Of a stretch of DNA of 23,139 nucleotides, positions 9,022 through 15,322 are shown piece by piece; positions within the stretch are counted from its first letter, which is position 1, and every line of letters begins with the position of its first letter. The stretch lies in NCBI GenBank assembly GCA_013287095.1, contig JABDEJ010000034.1:1-23139 (forward strand). Direction: 5' to 3'. This DNA is from Bacteroidota bacterium (GTDB lineage Bacteria; Bacteroidota; Bacteroidia; CAILMK01). A model generated the notes under the pieces. That model had not been told where the DNA came from. It ran no database searches and saw only the letters and a program-made list of their open reading frames with translations. The position numbers and the translations under genes were made by a program.

Positions 9022-10735
9022 AGAGATTCGTTTGTGGATTGATAATGCCTTTTTCGGCGTGTTCTCTCTGCGTAGTCGAGGGGCTGCACCCCTCGCTGAT
9101 GTATTGCGCCCTTTCAGGGCTAAGAGTTTATTTTTTTTCTCTTTCTCTTTCCCTTTCTCTTTCTTTCCACGCACTCTCCGCTCCCCGCTCTCCGCTCTCT
9201 TCCTCCTCTTTCTCCTCTTTCTTTTTCCTCTTTCTCTTTCTGCCCAGGTGGGTGGTAAGATTGATATTCTTCACGCCAATAACCTTCATGCCGAGCATAA
9301 AAACGGAGAAGACATCCAGAGATTGAACGGCAATGTTGCTTTCAGGCAAAACGATGTTACCATGCATTGTGATAGCGCTATCCTGTATTCAGCACGGAAT
9401 GTAGTAAATGCTTTCGGGCATATAGATATTAATCAGAACGATACACTACACATATTCGGAGAAAAGCTTGACTATGATGGTAATACCAAATACGCCATCA
9501 TGCGGGAGCATGTAAGAATGACGGATCGCGACATGACCCTTCTTACGGAAAGACTGGATTATGATTTCGCCAAAAAAGAAGCCCTATATACCACAGGGGG
9601 TAATATCACAGATGCTCAAAATAAATTGACGAGTGTGATAGGATATTATTTTTCGCAAAACAGGAATATGTTTTTTAAGAAAAACGTGGTTCTGGTAAAC
9701 CCGAAGTTCGTAATGAAATGCGATACCCTGCAGTATAATATCATCTCCCACAAATCATTTTTCCACGGGCCGACTACTATTACCAGCGATAAGGACTTCA
9801 TTTACTGTGAAAACGGATGGTATAATACCGTTACCAATAAGGCCAAGTTTGGTAAAAACGCTTATATGAAAAGCGATAACGAGCTTTTATATGGAGATAG
9901 CCTTTTTTATGACCGGAAAACTTCCTTCGGAAGGGCTTTATACAATGTTAAGATCGTTGACACCGCAGAAAAACTGGTTATCCAGGGGCAATATGCCGAG
10001 CATTATGGCGATACAAAAAGAACATTTATTACCAACCAGACCTTTGTCACCAAGGGCCTGAAAGAAGACTCGATGTATATGACTGCCGATTCTATCTGGG
10101 CGATGTACGACAGCTCAGGCAAGTACAGGATCATCAAAGGATATTATCATGCTAAAGTCTATAATAAAGGTTTTCAGGCCGTTGCCGATTCTATGGTTTA
10201 CTCTGCTGTAGATTCCACGCTGGACATGCGCACCAAACCGGTTATGTGGTTCGATACCTACCAGGCGACGGGCAAGAGGATATTGATCCATACCAAAAAC
10301 AATAAAATAACCAAGGCCGATATTTACCAGGATGCCTTTCTGGCAAGTGAAGAAGACAGTGTGAGGTTCAGCCAGATAAAGGGCCGGAACATGACCGGAT
10401 TCTTTGCAGATAATGAACTGTACCGAATTGATGTAGATGGCAATTCAGAGAGCATGTACTATGTCCGCGATGAAAAGAAGGCATACATCGGCATGAATAA
10501 AATTGTTTCGAGCGACATCGTTATTTATGTGAAACACAGCAAGATCAGCAAGATCAATTTTATTAAAGATCCCGATGCTAATATGATTCCTATGAAAGAC
10601 GTAAACCCCTATGAAGCAAGGCTTCCAGGCTTTTCATGGCATGGTACCGAAAGGCCAAAAAATAAAGATGACATCCGGGAAGCCCCGGGCAAAAGCATTA
10701 AAGTCAAGAAAGGCGGCGAGGAGTTTGAGGAATAG
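9002..10735 (+). CDS. OstA/LptA-like LPS-transport periplasmic protein (start uncertain)
   Basis: Members of the OstA-like family form the beta-jellyroll bridge that carries lipopolysaccharide across the periplasm. Here the repeated pattern appears as DVTMHCDSAILYSA, NVVNAFGHIDI, LHIFGEKLDYDG and MTLLTERLDYD, about residues 90-260. It continues as beta repeats to the end, and the total of 577 residues suits the long Bacteroidota form. A signal peptide ends near LSLSA/QVGG (residue 81). The start is unresolved: no in-frame ATG precedes the signal peptide. In-frame options are TTG 9002 (used here, 20 bases inside the SprT-like gene), TTG 9032, GTG 9059 and TTG 9104. Residues from about 26 to 40 are encoded by a REP-like element and 43-79 largely by a C/T tract. 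An ATG-started frame (9045 or 9099) would join this one if the tract gained one base. Confidence 0.85.
   Translation: MNNLIPKEIRLWIDNAFFGVFSLRSRGAAPLADVLRPFRAKSLFFFSFSFPFSFFPRTLRSPLSALFLLFLLFLFPLSLSAQVGGKIDILHANNLHAEHKNGEDIQRLNGNVAFRQNDVTMHCDSAILYSARNVVNAFGHIDINQNDTLHIFGEKLDYDGNTKYAIMREHVRMTDRDMTLLTERLDYDFAKKEALYTTGGNITDAQNKLTSVIGYYFSQNRNMFFKKNVVLVNPKFVMKCDTLQYNIISHKSFFHGPTTITSDKDFIYCENGWYNTVTNKAKFGKNAYMKSDNELLYGDSLFYDRKTSFGRALYNVKIVDTAEKLVIQGQYAEHYGDTKRTFITNQTFVTKGLKEDSMYMTADSIWAMYDSSGKYRIIKGYYHAKVYNKGFQAVADSMVYSAVDSTLDMRTKPVMWFDTYQATGKRILIHTKNNKITKADIYQDAFLASEEDSVRFSQIKGRNMTGFFADNELYRIDVDGNSESMYYVRDEKKAYIGMNKIVSSDIVIYVKHSKISKINFIKDPDANMIPMKDVNPYEARLPGFSWHGTERPKNKDDIREAPGKSIKVKKGGEEFEE
9077..9120. 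repeat. REP-like double hairpin
   Basis: Two short hairpins lie 12 bases apart. The first has arms CGAGGGG / CCCCTCG (9077-9083, 9089-9095) around CTGCA. The second has arms GCCCT / AGGGC (9108-9112, 9116-9120) around TTC. I recognise this pair, with the same spacer type, as a dispersed element common in Bacteroidota genomes. It lies within the frame that leads into the OstA-like gene. Confidence 0.7.
9131..9244 (+). repeat. Low-complexity C/T (polypyrimidine) tract inside the signal-peptide region
   Basis: A run of eight T (9131-9138) leads into CTTTCT-type hexamer repeats to about 9168. After a short CCGCTC-rich stretch come TCCTCTTTC-type repeats from about 9199 to 9244. In frame it encodes a Phe/Ser/Leu-rich stretch ending in the signal peptide of the OstA-like protein. 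Such tracts are prone to slippage, and any change not divisible by three would switch the upstream frame. Confidence 0.8.
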
Positions 10736-10763
10736 TTTCAGTCATCAGTTAGCAGTCAACAGT

Positions 10764-10834
10764 AACGAGTGATAGACGTTCCACTTTTTCAAAAAGTAGA
10801 ACGTCTTAAAAATTGAATCTCACTCGTTTTTCTT
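10764..10834 (+). terminator. Nested hairpin with T-run, probable terminator of the feo-ostA block
   Basis: The inner hairpin (10774-10806) has 16-base arms with one mismatch and a one-base loop: AGACGTTCCACTTTTT opposite AAAAAGTAGAACGTCT. Around it an outer pair AACGAGTGA (10764-10772) / TCACTCGTT (10820-10828) is followed at once by TTTTCTT. The T-run after a stem, just past the stop of the OstA-like gene, suggests an intrinsic terminator. The unusual nesting could also mark a small mobile or dispersed palindrome. Confidence 0.6.
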
Positions 10835-10841
10835 ATCTTTC
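10834..10841 (+). promoter_or_regulatory. Possible -7 element of the SBBP-propeller gene
   Basis: TATCTTTC is one base off TAnnTTTG and lies 15 bases before the ATG at 10857. ATTG at 10812-10815 is a possible -33 element, 18 bases upstream. This is a weak match and overlaps the T-run of the preceding hairpin. Confidence 0.35.
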
Positions 10842-10856
10842 CAGCAAAATCTACAA

Positions 10857-13800
10857 ATGAAATTGCCCAATTTCATATTATGGTTGATATTGTTTCTTTC
10901 CTGCACGAGTATATACGCAGTGAACCCGGTTTCTGTCAAACAATTCATTAATCATAAAGACTGGAATTTTGTAGAAAACAAAGGCCAGCTAACCTCCTCA
11001 GAAATTAAATATTACGGTCATCAAGGCGGAGTTTATCTCTATTGCAGAGCAGGGAAAATCAGTTTCGTTTTTACAAAGACCGAAAAGGAATCCGAACAAA
11101 TATCTGAGGCAACAGGAACCACAAATGGTGAATCGGTGCTGTCCCCCGCTCGCGGGGGCAGGGGGTGGGTAAAAGGTGAAATATCTAAGCCTTCCAAAAT
11201 CACTACAAACCGCGCCGACCTTATTTTAATTAATGCCAACCACTCTGCAGAAATCATTGCCAGCGATGAACAAGAATACTATGAGAATTTTTATCTCGCA
11301 AACACACCAGAAGAAGGCATCACAAATGTCCACACTTTTAAAACAATAACATACAAAAATATCTATCCGAAAATAGATATGGTGCTGCATTCAATTGAAG
11401 GAGGAATGAAATACGAATTTGTCGTTTATCCTGGCGGAAAAGTAAGCGATATTCAATTACAATGGGAAGAAATTGAGACAATTAAAAAATTCCCGTCTGC
11501 ACGGGCAGGAAAGGATTCAAAGATTGAATACGATTTGGCGTTGGGAAATATGACAGAATCTGCGCCATTTACCTATCAGGACATCGCCAATGTAGGGGCT
11601 GGGTTCACCCCCGCCCAATCACGGAATATATTCGGAGAAAAAGGCACCCACAAGGGATTCCCGTACAATGAAAATGCGGAAACAAAAATCGAAAGCCATT
11701 TTGTCTTAAAAAACAACATCATAAGATTTAAAATCGCTAAATACGATCAAACAAAACCTTTGGTCATAGACCCGACACTGGTATGGGGGACGTATTTTGG
11801 CGCTGACGGGACGGATGAATGCATAGGGCAGGGTATTACGACTGATGCGGCTGGTAATGTCCTTATTACGGGAGTTACAACAAGTCGCTCAGATATAGCC
11901 AGTCCTGGAGCATTTCAGGCAAACTATGGCGGAGGAGGTGAAGATGCTTTCATCACTAAATTTTCCAGCAATGGGAACCGCTTGTGGAGTACCTATTCTG
12001 GGGGCGATGCAAGCGATAACGGTACAGGCATAGTAACAGACATTTCAGGCAATGTATATGTTACAGGATATACGTATAGCACTTCGGGCATTTCCAGTTC
12101 CGGTGCATTTCAAAGAAGTTTAGATGGAACTGTAGATGCCTTCCTTGCAAAATTCACTTCTTCGGGGATTCGGATATGGAGTACATATTTCGGCGGGAGT
12201 GGTTACGATGAAGGTTATGGTATTGCTTTAGATGCAAAAGGTAATGTGTATATTACAGGTGAAACTGGTAGTAACAACGGTATAGCCATTTCTGGAGCTT
12301 ATCAAACTACTTATGGAGGTGGAACTTTTGATGCTTTTCTCGCAAAATTCAGCAGCAATGGCAGATTGTCATGGGCAACATATTATGGCGGGAGTGGTGC
12401 TGATATTGCACATGGTGTAAGTACAGATGATTCCGGTAACGCCTATATTGCCGGCTTTACAACCAGTGGCAATGGCATTGCAAGTTCAGGGGCCTGGTTG
12501 ACGAAATTTTCAAATAATTCATCGGCATTTCTGGCAAAATTCGATAGCTCAGGAAGCATCTCCTGGGCAACTTATTATGGCGAAACTGGAAACGAGGGGG
12601 CAACTGGTGTTTCTCTTGATGCTTCCGGGAATGCATATATTACCGGTAGCACAGCTGGAGACAGTGGCATAGCGACATCAGGAGCATACCAGACATCCAA
12701 TGCAGGAGCTATTGATGTTTTTATTGCCAAATTCTCTCCATCCGGAATACGTTTATGGGGTACTTTTTTTGGCGGGAAAAACGCTGATTTTTCTTATGGT
12801 ATTGCTTCAAATAATTTGGGGGATATATTTATTACCGGTTATACCTATAGTAATACTGACATTGCAAGTCAGGGAGCGTATCTTTCAACGATGGATGGCG
12901 CTGCGACGGTTTTTATTGCACAATTCTCATCCTCTGGTAGTCGTATATGGAGTACATACTACGGTGGTAATGCCACGGAATTTGGCGGTAGCATTGCCGC
13001 AGATGCCTTCGGTGCTATATTTATTACGGGTGAGACCAACAACACTTCCGGCATAGCAACTTCGGGTGCTTATGAGTCTACTCTCGCTGACGGAAAAGAG
13101 GCAGCTTTCATTGCTAAATTCGATGTAAGGTTTCTTAATGATGTCGGTATTTCAAGTTTTCTCAGTCCGATTGATTCTATATGTCCTTCGCAATATAATT
13201 TTGTGGGTGTCTGGTTAAAAAACTACGGTATAGACACATTTGTTTCTGTTACAATCCATTGGACCATAAATGGTAAAGTCCAGAATCCGTTTTCATGGTC
13301 AGGGAACATTCTTCCAGGTAAGGTTGATGAAATAGGCCTTGGTGATTACCTTTTTTTGCACAATAGGGATACTATTGTCGTCTGGACGCAACTCCATAAT
13401 GCTGTGGACCAGGTACCCGAAAATGATACGGCCAAAATGGTTGTATATTTTTATAACGACCATTTTCCCGGAATTGGCAAAAGCAATTATTCAATTTGTA
13501 CCGGCTCGCATATCAGGCTGGGGAACAACCCTGTGTCCGGTTATACATATAGTTGGACTTCCAATCCAGCAGGCTTCAAGTCAACTCTGCCAAATCCCAT
13601 TGTCAATCCGGATTCATTTACTACTTTTTATTTAACTGAAACAAATACAAGGACAGGTTGCAGAAATGCCGATTCTTCGGTAGTGAATGTAAAAGTTGTA
13701 AAAGCCCCTGTAGCAAATGCTGGTAAAAGCCATTCGATCTGTTTTGGAGATAGTACGTTGATTGGTTCGAGCTCGGTTTCAGGGCTTAGCTATTTATGGT

Positions 13801-14675
13801 CTTCATATCCGGCAGGCTTTAGTTCTGCATTGTCTGAGGCTTATGTAAAGCCAATGATAACAACTATTTATACGGTTCAGGTTACCAATTCCACAGGTTG
13901 TACTGATATAAATAACGATACCATTACTGTAAATAATCCAAAAGCAATTACCGGTCCTCCGCAATCAATTTGCTCCGGTTCTGTAATCAATTTAGGTACC
14001 ACGCCTATTGCAGGTCATACCTATTCATGGATTTCAAAACCTGTTGGTTTTACTTCTACATTAAGTGACCCTATGGATTCGCCAAAAGTGAGTACAATAT
14101 ATTTCCTCACCGAAAAAATCTCTGCCACAGGCTGCTCCAATACCGATAGTATTTTGATATCTGTCATCCCAAGACCGGATGTCAAAATCCAGACTGATTC
14201 CATTGATGTTTTTACAAGGAAATTCAGTGCCATAAATCCGAATTATCCTGCAAATATGTACAAGTGGAGCATTAGTGATTCTGATACTGCTACCGGGTAT
14301 TCGCTAATCTATACCTTCAGGAATGGAGGCGTTTATAAAGCAGCTCTTACAGTCTCGTTACCAGGTTTTTGTACTGAAACAGATACTGCTTTTATTCATA
14401 TTTCCCCGCAATTTTCTTTGAACATCTTTCCCAACCCATTTTTTACCCAGACGGATATCAGGTTTATTCTCGTGAACCCTGCCCATATAAAAATTCAGGT
14501 CGTGGATATTATAGGCAGGGACATATCAACATTGGTAAATGAAGCGTTTAGCCCGGGGGAATACAATACATTCTTAAATGCTACTATCCGTCCAGGCGTC
14601 TATATTGTAATCTTTACGATGGATAATAATATCATCACCAGGAGGATTGTGCAGGTTGGTTCGATATTTTATTAA
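10857..14675 (+). CDS. Secreted SBBP beta-propeller protein with Ig-like repeats and type A T9SS sorting domain
   Basis: The protein has 1272 residues. A signal peptide (cleavage near IYA/VNP, residue 21) is followed by the N-terminal domain usual for SBBP proteins (WNFVENKGQ, EYYENF, TYKNIYPKIDMVLHS; about 36-305), which ends in TKPLVIDPTLVWGTYFG. Residues about 309-755 contain seven ~60-residue SBBP repeats (WSTYYGG...GNVYITG...SGAYQT...AFLAKF), enough for one seven-bladed propeller. After a linker come three Ig-like repeats starting SICTG, SICFG and SICSG (about 879, 960 and 1037) with the pattern Y-x-W-x-S-x-P-x-G-F. A PKD-like stretch precedes a type A T9SS tail from about 1185 (NIFPNPF, VVDIIGRDI, PGVYIVIF). 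It should be exported by T9SS and anchored on or released from the cell. Its ligand is unknown. Three palindromic elements lie in frame in the N-terminal domain. Confidence 0.92.
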   Translation: MKLPNFILWLILFLSCTSIYAVNPVSVKQFINHKDWNFVENKGQLTSSEIKYYGHQGGVYLYCRAGKISFVFTKTEKESEQISEATGTTNGESVLSPARGGRGWVKGEISKPSKITTNRADLILINANHSAEIIASDEQEYYENFYLANTPEEGITNVHTFKTITYKNIYPKIDMVLHSIEGGMKYEFVVYPGGKVSDIQLQWEEIETIKKFPSARAGKDSKIEYDLALGNMTESAPFTYQDIANVGAGFTPAQSRNIFGEKGTHKGFPYNENAETKIESHFVLKNNIIRFKIAKYDQTKPLVIDPTLVWGTYFGADGTDECIGQGITTDAAGNVLITGVTTSRSDIASPGAFQANYGGGGEDAFITKFSSNGNRLWSTYSGGDASDNGTGIVTDISGNVYVTGYTYSTSGISSSGAFQRSLDGTVDAFLAKFTSSGIRIWSTYFGGSGYDEGYGIALDAKGNVYITGETGSNNGIAISGAYQTTYGGGTFDAFLAKFSSNGRLSWATYYGGSGADIAHGVSTDDSGNAYIAGFTTSGNGIASSGAWLTKFSNNSSAFLAKFDSSGSISWATYYGETGNEGATGVSLDASGNAYITGSTAGDSGIATSGAYQTSNAGAIDVFIAKFSPSGIRLWGTFFGGKNADFSYGIASNNLGDIFITGYTYSNTDIASQGAYLSTMDGAATVFIAQFSSSGSRIWSTYYGGNATEFGGSIAADAFGAIFITGETNNTSGIATSGAYESTLADGKEAAFIAKFDVRFLNDVGISSFLSPIDSICPSQYNFVGVWLKNYGIDTFVSVTIHWTINGKVQNPFSWSGNILPGKVDEIGLGDYLFLHNRDTIVVWTQLHNAVDQVPENDTAKMVVYFYNDHFPGIGKSNYSICTGSHIRLGNNPVSGYTYSWTSNPAGFKSTLPNPIVNPDSFTTFYLTETNTRTGCRNADSSVVNVKVVKAPVANAGKSHSICFGDSTLIGSSSVSGLSYLWSSYPAGFSSALSEAYVKPMITTIYTVQVTNSTGCTDINNDTITVNNPKAITGPPQSICSGSVINLGTTPIAGHTYSWISKPVGFTSTLSDPMDSPKVSTIYFLTEKISATGCSNTDSILISVIPRPDVKIQTDSIDVFTRKFSAINPNYPANMYKWSISDSDTATGYSLIYTFRNGGVYKAALTVSLPGFCTETDTAFIHISPQFSLNIFPNPFFTQTDIRFILVNPAHIKIQVVDIIGRDISTLVNEAFSPGEYNTFLNATIRPGVYIVIFTMDNNIITRRIVQVGSIFY
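11143..11158. repeat. In-frame palindromic element 1 of the SBBP gene
   Basis: CCCCCGC-TC-GCGGGGG is a perfect 7-bp hairpin, followed by a G-rich tail to about 11170. It is read in frame as LSPARGGRGWVKG, a string unlike the rest of the domain. GC content is far above that of the flanking AT-rich coding sequence. Confidence 0.65.
11490..11511. repeat. In-frame palindromic element 2 of the SBBP gene
   Basis: CCCGT-CTGC-ACGGG (11492-11505) is a perfect 5-bp hairpin followed by CAGGAA. It is read in frame as FPSARAGK. It resembles a dispersed Bacteroidota palindrome family of the CTGCC/GGCAG type. Confidence 0.55.
11595..11616. repeat. In-frame palindromic element 3 of the SBBP gene
   Basis: GGGCTGGG (11596-11603) faces CCCCGCCC (11609-11616) across a 5-base loop, with one mismatch. 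It is read in frame as NVGAGFTPAQ, a string I recognise as typical of a repeat-derived insert in Bacteroidota proteins. Confidence 0.6.
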
Positions 14676-14781
14676 AAAATCAGCAGTCAGGCATTAGGCG
14701 TCAGAAAAATAGTCCGGCAATAGGTCATCAGTCCAAAGTGACGACAAAATTTAAAAAATATTCATTTATAATTGATTGAAT

Positions 14782-14805
14782 AAAAATATGTTAAAAAATA
14801 TTTTT
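14782..14805 (+). terminator. Weak AT-only hairpin, possible transcript end of the SBBP gene
   Basis: AAAAATAT (14782-14789) and ATATTTTT (14798-14805) can pair across 8 bases, ending in a T-run. It lies 106 bases past the SBBP gene stop. With only A-T pairs its stability is low. Confidence 0.3.
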
Positions 14806-14852
14806 CAAATCCGCCCACCCACTTTGGTACTTCACTATATATGTATGTATTA

Positions 14853-14877
14853 ATTACGAATTAAAAATTACGAATTA
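14853..14877. repeat. Direct repeat ATTACGAATTA x2
   Basis: ATTACGAATTA occurs at 14853-14863 and 14867-14877. Strings of this kind are common between genes in Bacteroidota. Confidence 0.6.
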
Positions 14878-14895
14878 GGAATTGGCTGGCGCAAG

Positions 14896-14930
14896 AAAAT
14901 CATGAAATCATTTAATCAGGAAAATCAAGG
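14896..14930. repeat. AATCA-rich near-tandem string
   Basis: Four units of about 9 bases, each containing AATCA (AAAATCATG, AAATCATTT, AATCAGGA, AAATCAAGG), follow one another and are followed by TTCAGAC. The pattern is imperfect and its role is unknown. Confidence 0.45.
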
Positions 14931-14960
14931 TTCAGACAATTATTCAGATGCAAATTGGCA

Positions 14961-14990
14961 CCTCCTTCGCCAAGGCTACGGCGGACGAAG
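14961..14990. repeat. Dispersed imperfect palindrome (CTTCG...CGAAG)
   Basis: The 30-base element starts CCTCCTTCGCC and ends GGCGGACGAAG. CTTCG (14964-14968) pairs with CGAAG (14986-14990), and inner GCC/GGC bases extend the stem imperfectly. Its GC content stands out from the AT-rich surroundings, and I recognise the sequence as a widespread repeat in Bacteroidota and some other environmental genomes. Confidence 0.55.
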
Positions 14991-15309
14991 AAAGATAAAC
15001 CGGCCTTTAAAGCCATTCTGAATTGATAATTCTCTGTTATCTATTGATATTTATCAGCGAGTTATGCGTATATAATTTAAAATCAACATGTTGAAAATTG
15101 CAAAAAAACGAAAAAAGAGAAAGAACAGTCCAATTTGCTGGAAACGCGGTTTTTGAGAGTTTATCAATAGAAAACAATAAAAGGGACGGATTTTTATTTC
15201 TCGAAGATAGAATCATGTTTTTTCAGATTTATCACATAAATCACAGTTCAAGACTATTTCCCCCCTTTGTTAAAGATTGTTAAGTTCTGCCATGGTCGGG
15301 TTTTTGAAC

Positions 15310-15317
15310 TAATTTTG
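15310..15317 (+). promoter_or_regulatory. -7 element of the RprX-like kinase gene
   Basis: TAATTTTG matches TAnnTTTG exactly and ends only 5 bases before the ATG at 15323. A poor -33 match (TTCTG, 15285-15289) lies 20 bases upstream. If used, the transcript would be leaderless or nearly so. Confidence 0.5.
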
Positions 15318-15322
15318 TTTAC

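Larger units (their letters stand above)
14676..15322. other. Gene-free 647-bp stretch rich in dispersed repeats
   Basis: No credible gene is visible. From start to end it holds a CAGTCA-type low-complexity string (14681-14745) like that at 10739-10763, an AT-only hairpin AAAAATAT/ATATTTTT (14782-14805), a 14-base direct repeat (14853-14877), an AATCA-rich near-tandem string (14896-14930), a GC-rich imperfect palindrome (14961-14990), then AT-rich unique sequence. The kinase promoter lies at its right end. Confidence 0.65.

Noticed and set aside
9039..9326. A separate 95-codon gene starting before the C/T tract
   Set aside because: The sequence is encoded by the REP-like element and the low-complexity tract and continues out of frame across the OstA-like gene. 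It is kept only as part of the frame-switch idea.
12700..13056. Second frame of 118 codons in the SBBP gene
   Set aside because: It arises from the repetitive composition of the propeller repeats in another frame and has no protein-like features.
14853..14930. Short CRISPR-like array
   Set aside because: The units are only 9-14 bases, adjacent without spacers, and no cas gene is nearby.
15098..15283. A 61-codon small gene on the plus strand
   Set aside because: It has a non-ATG start, a biased composition, no similarity to anything I know, and no start signals.
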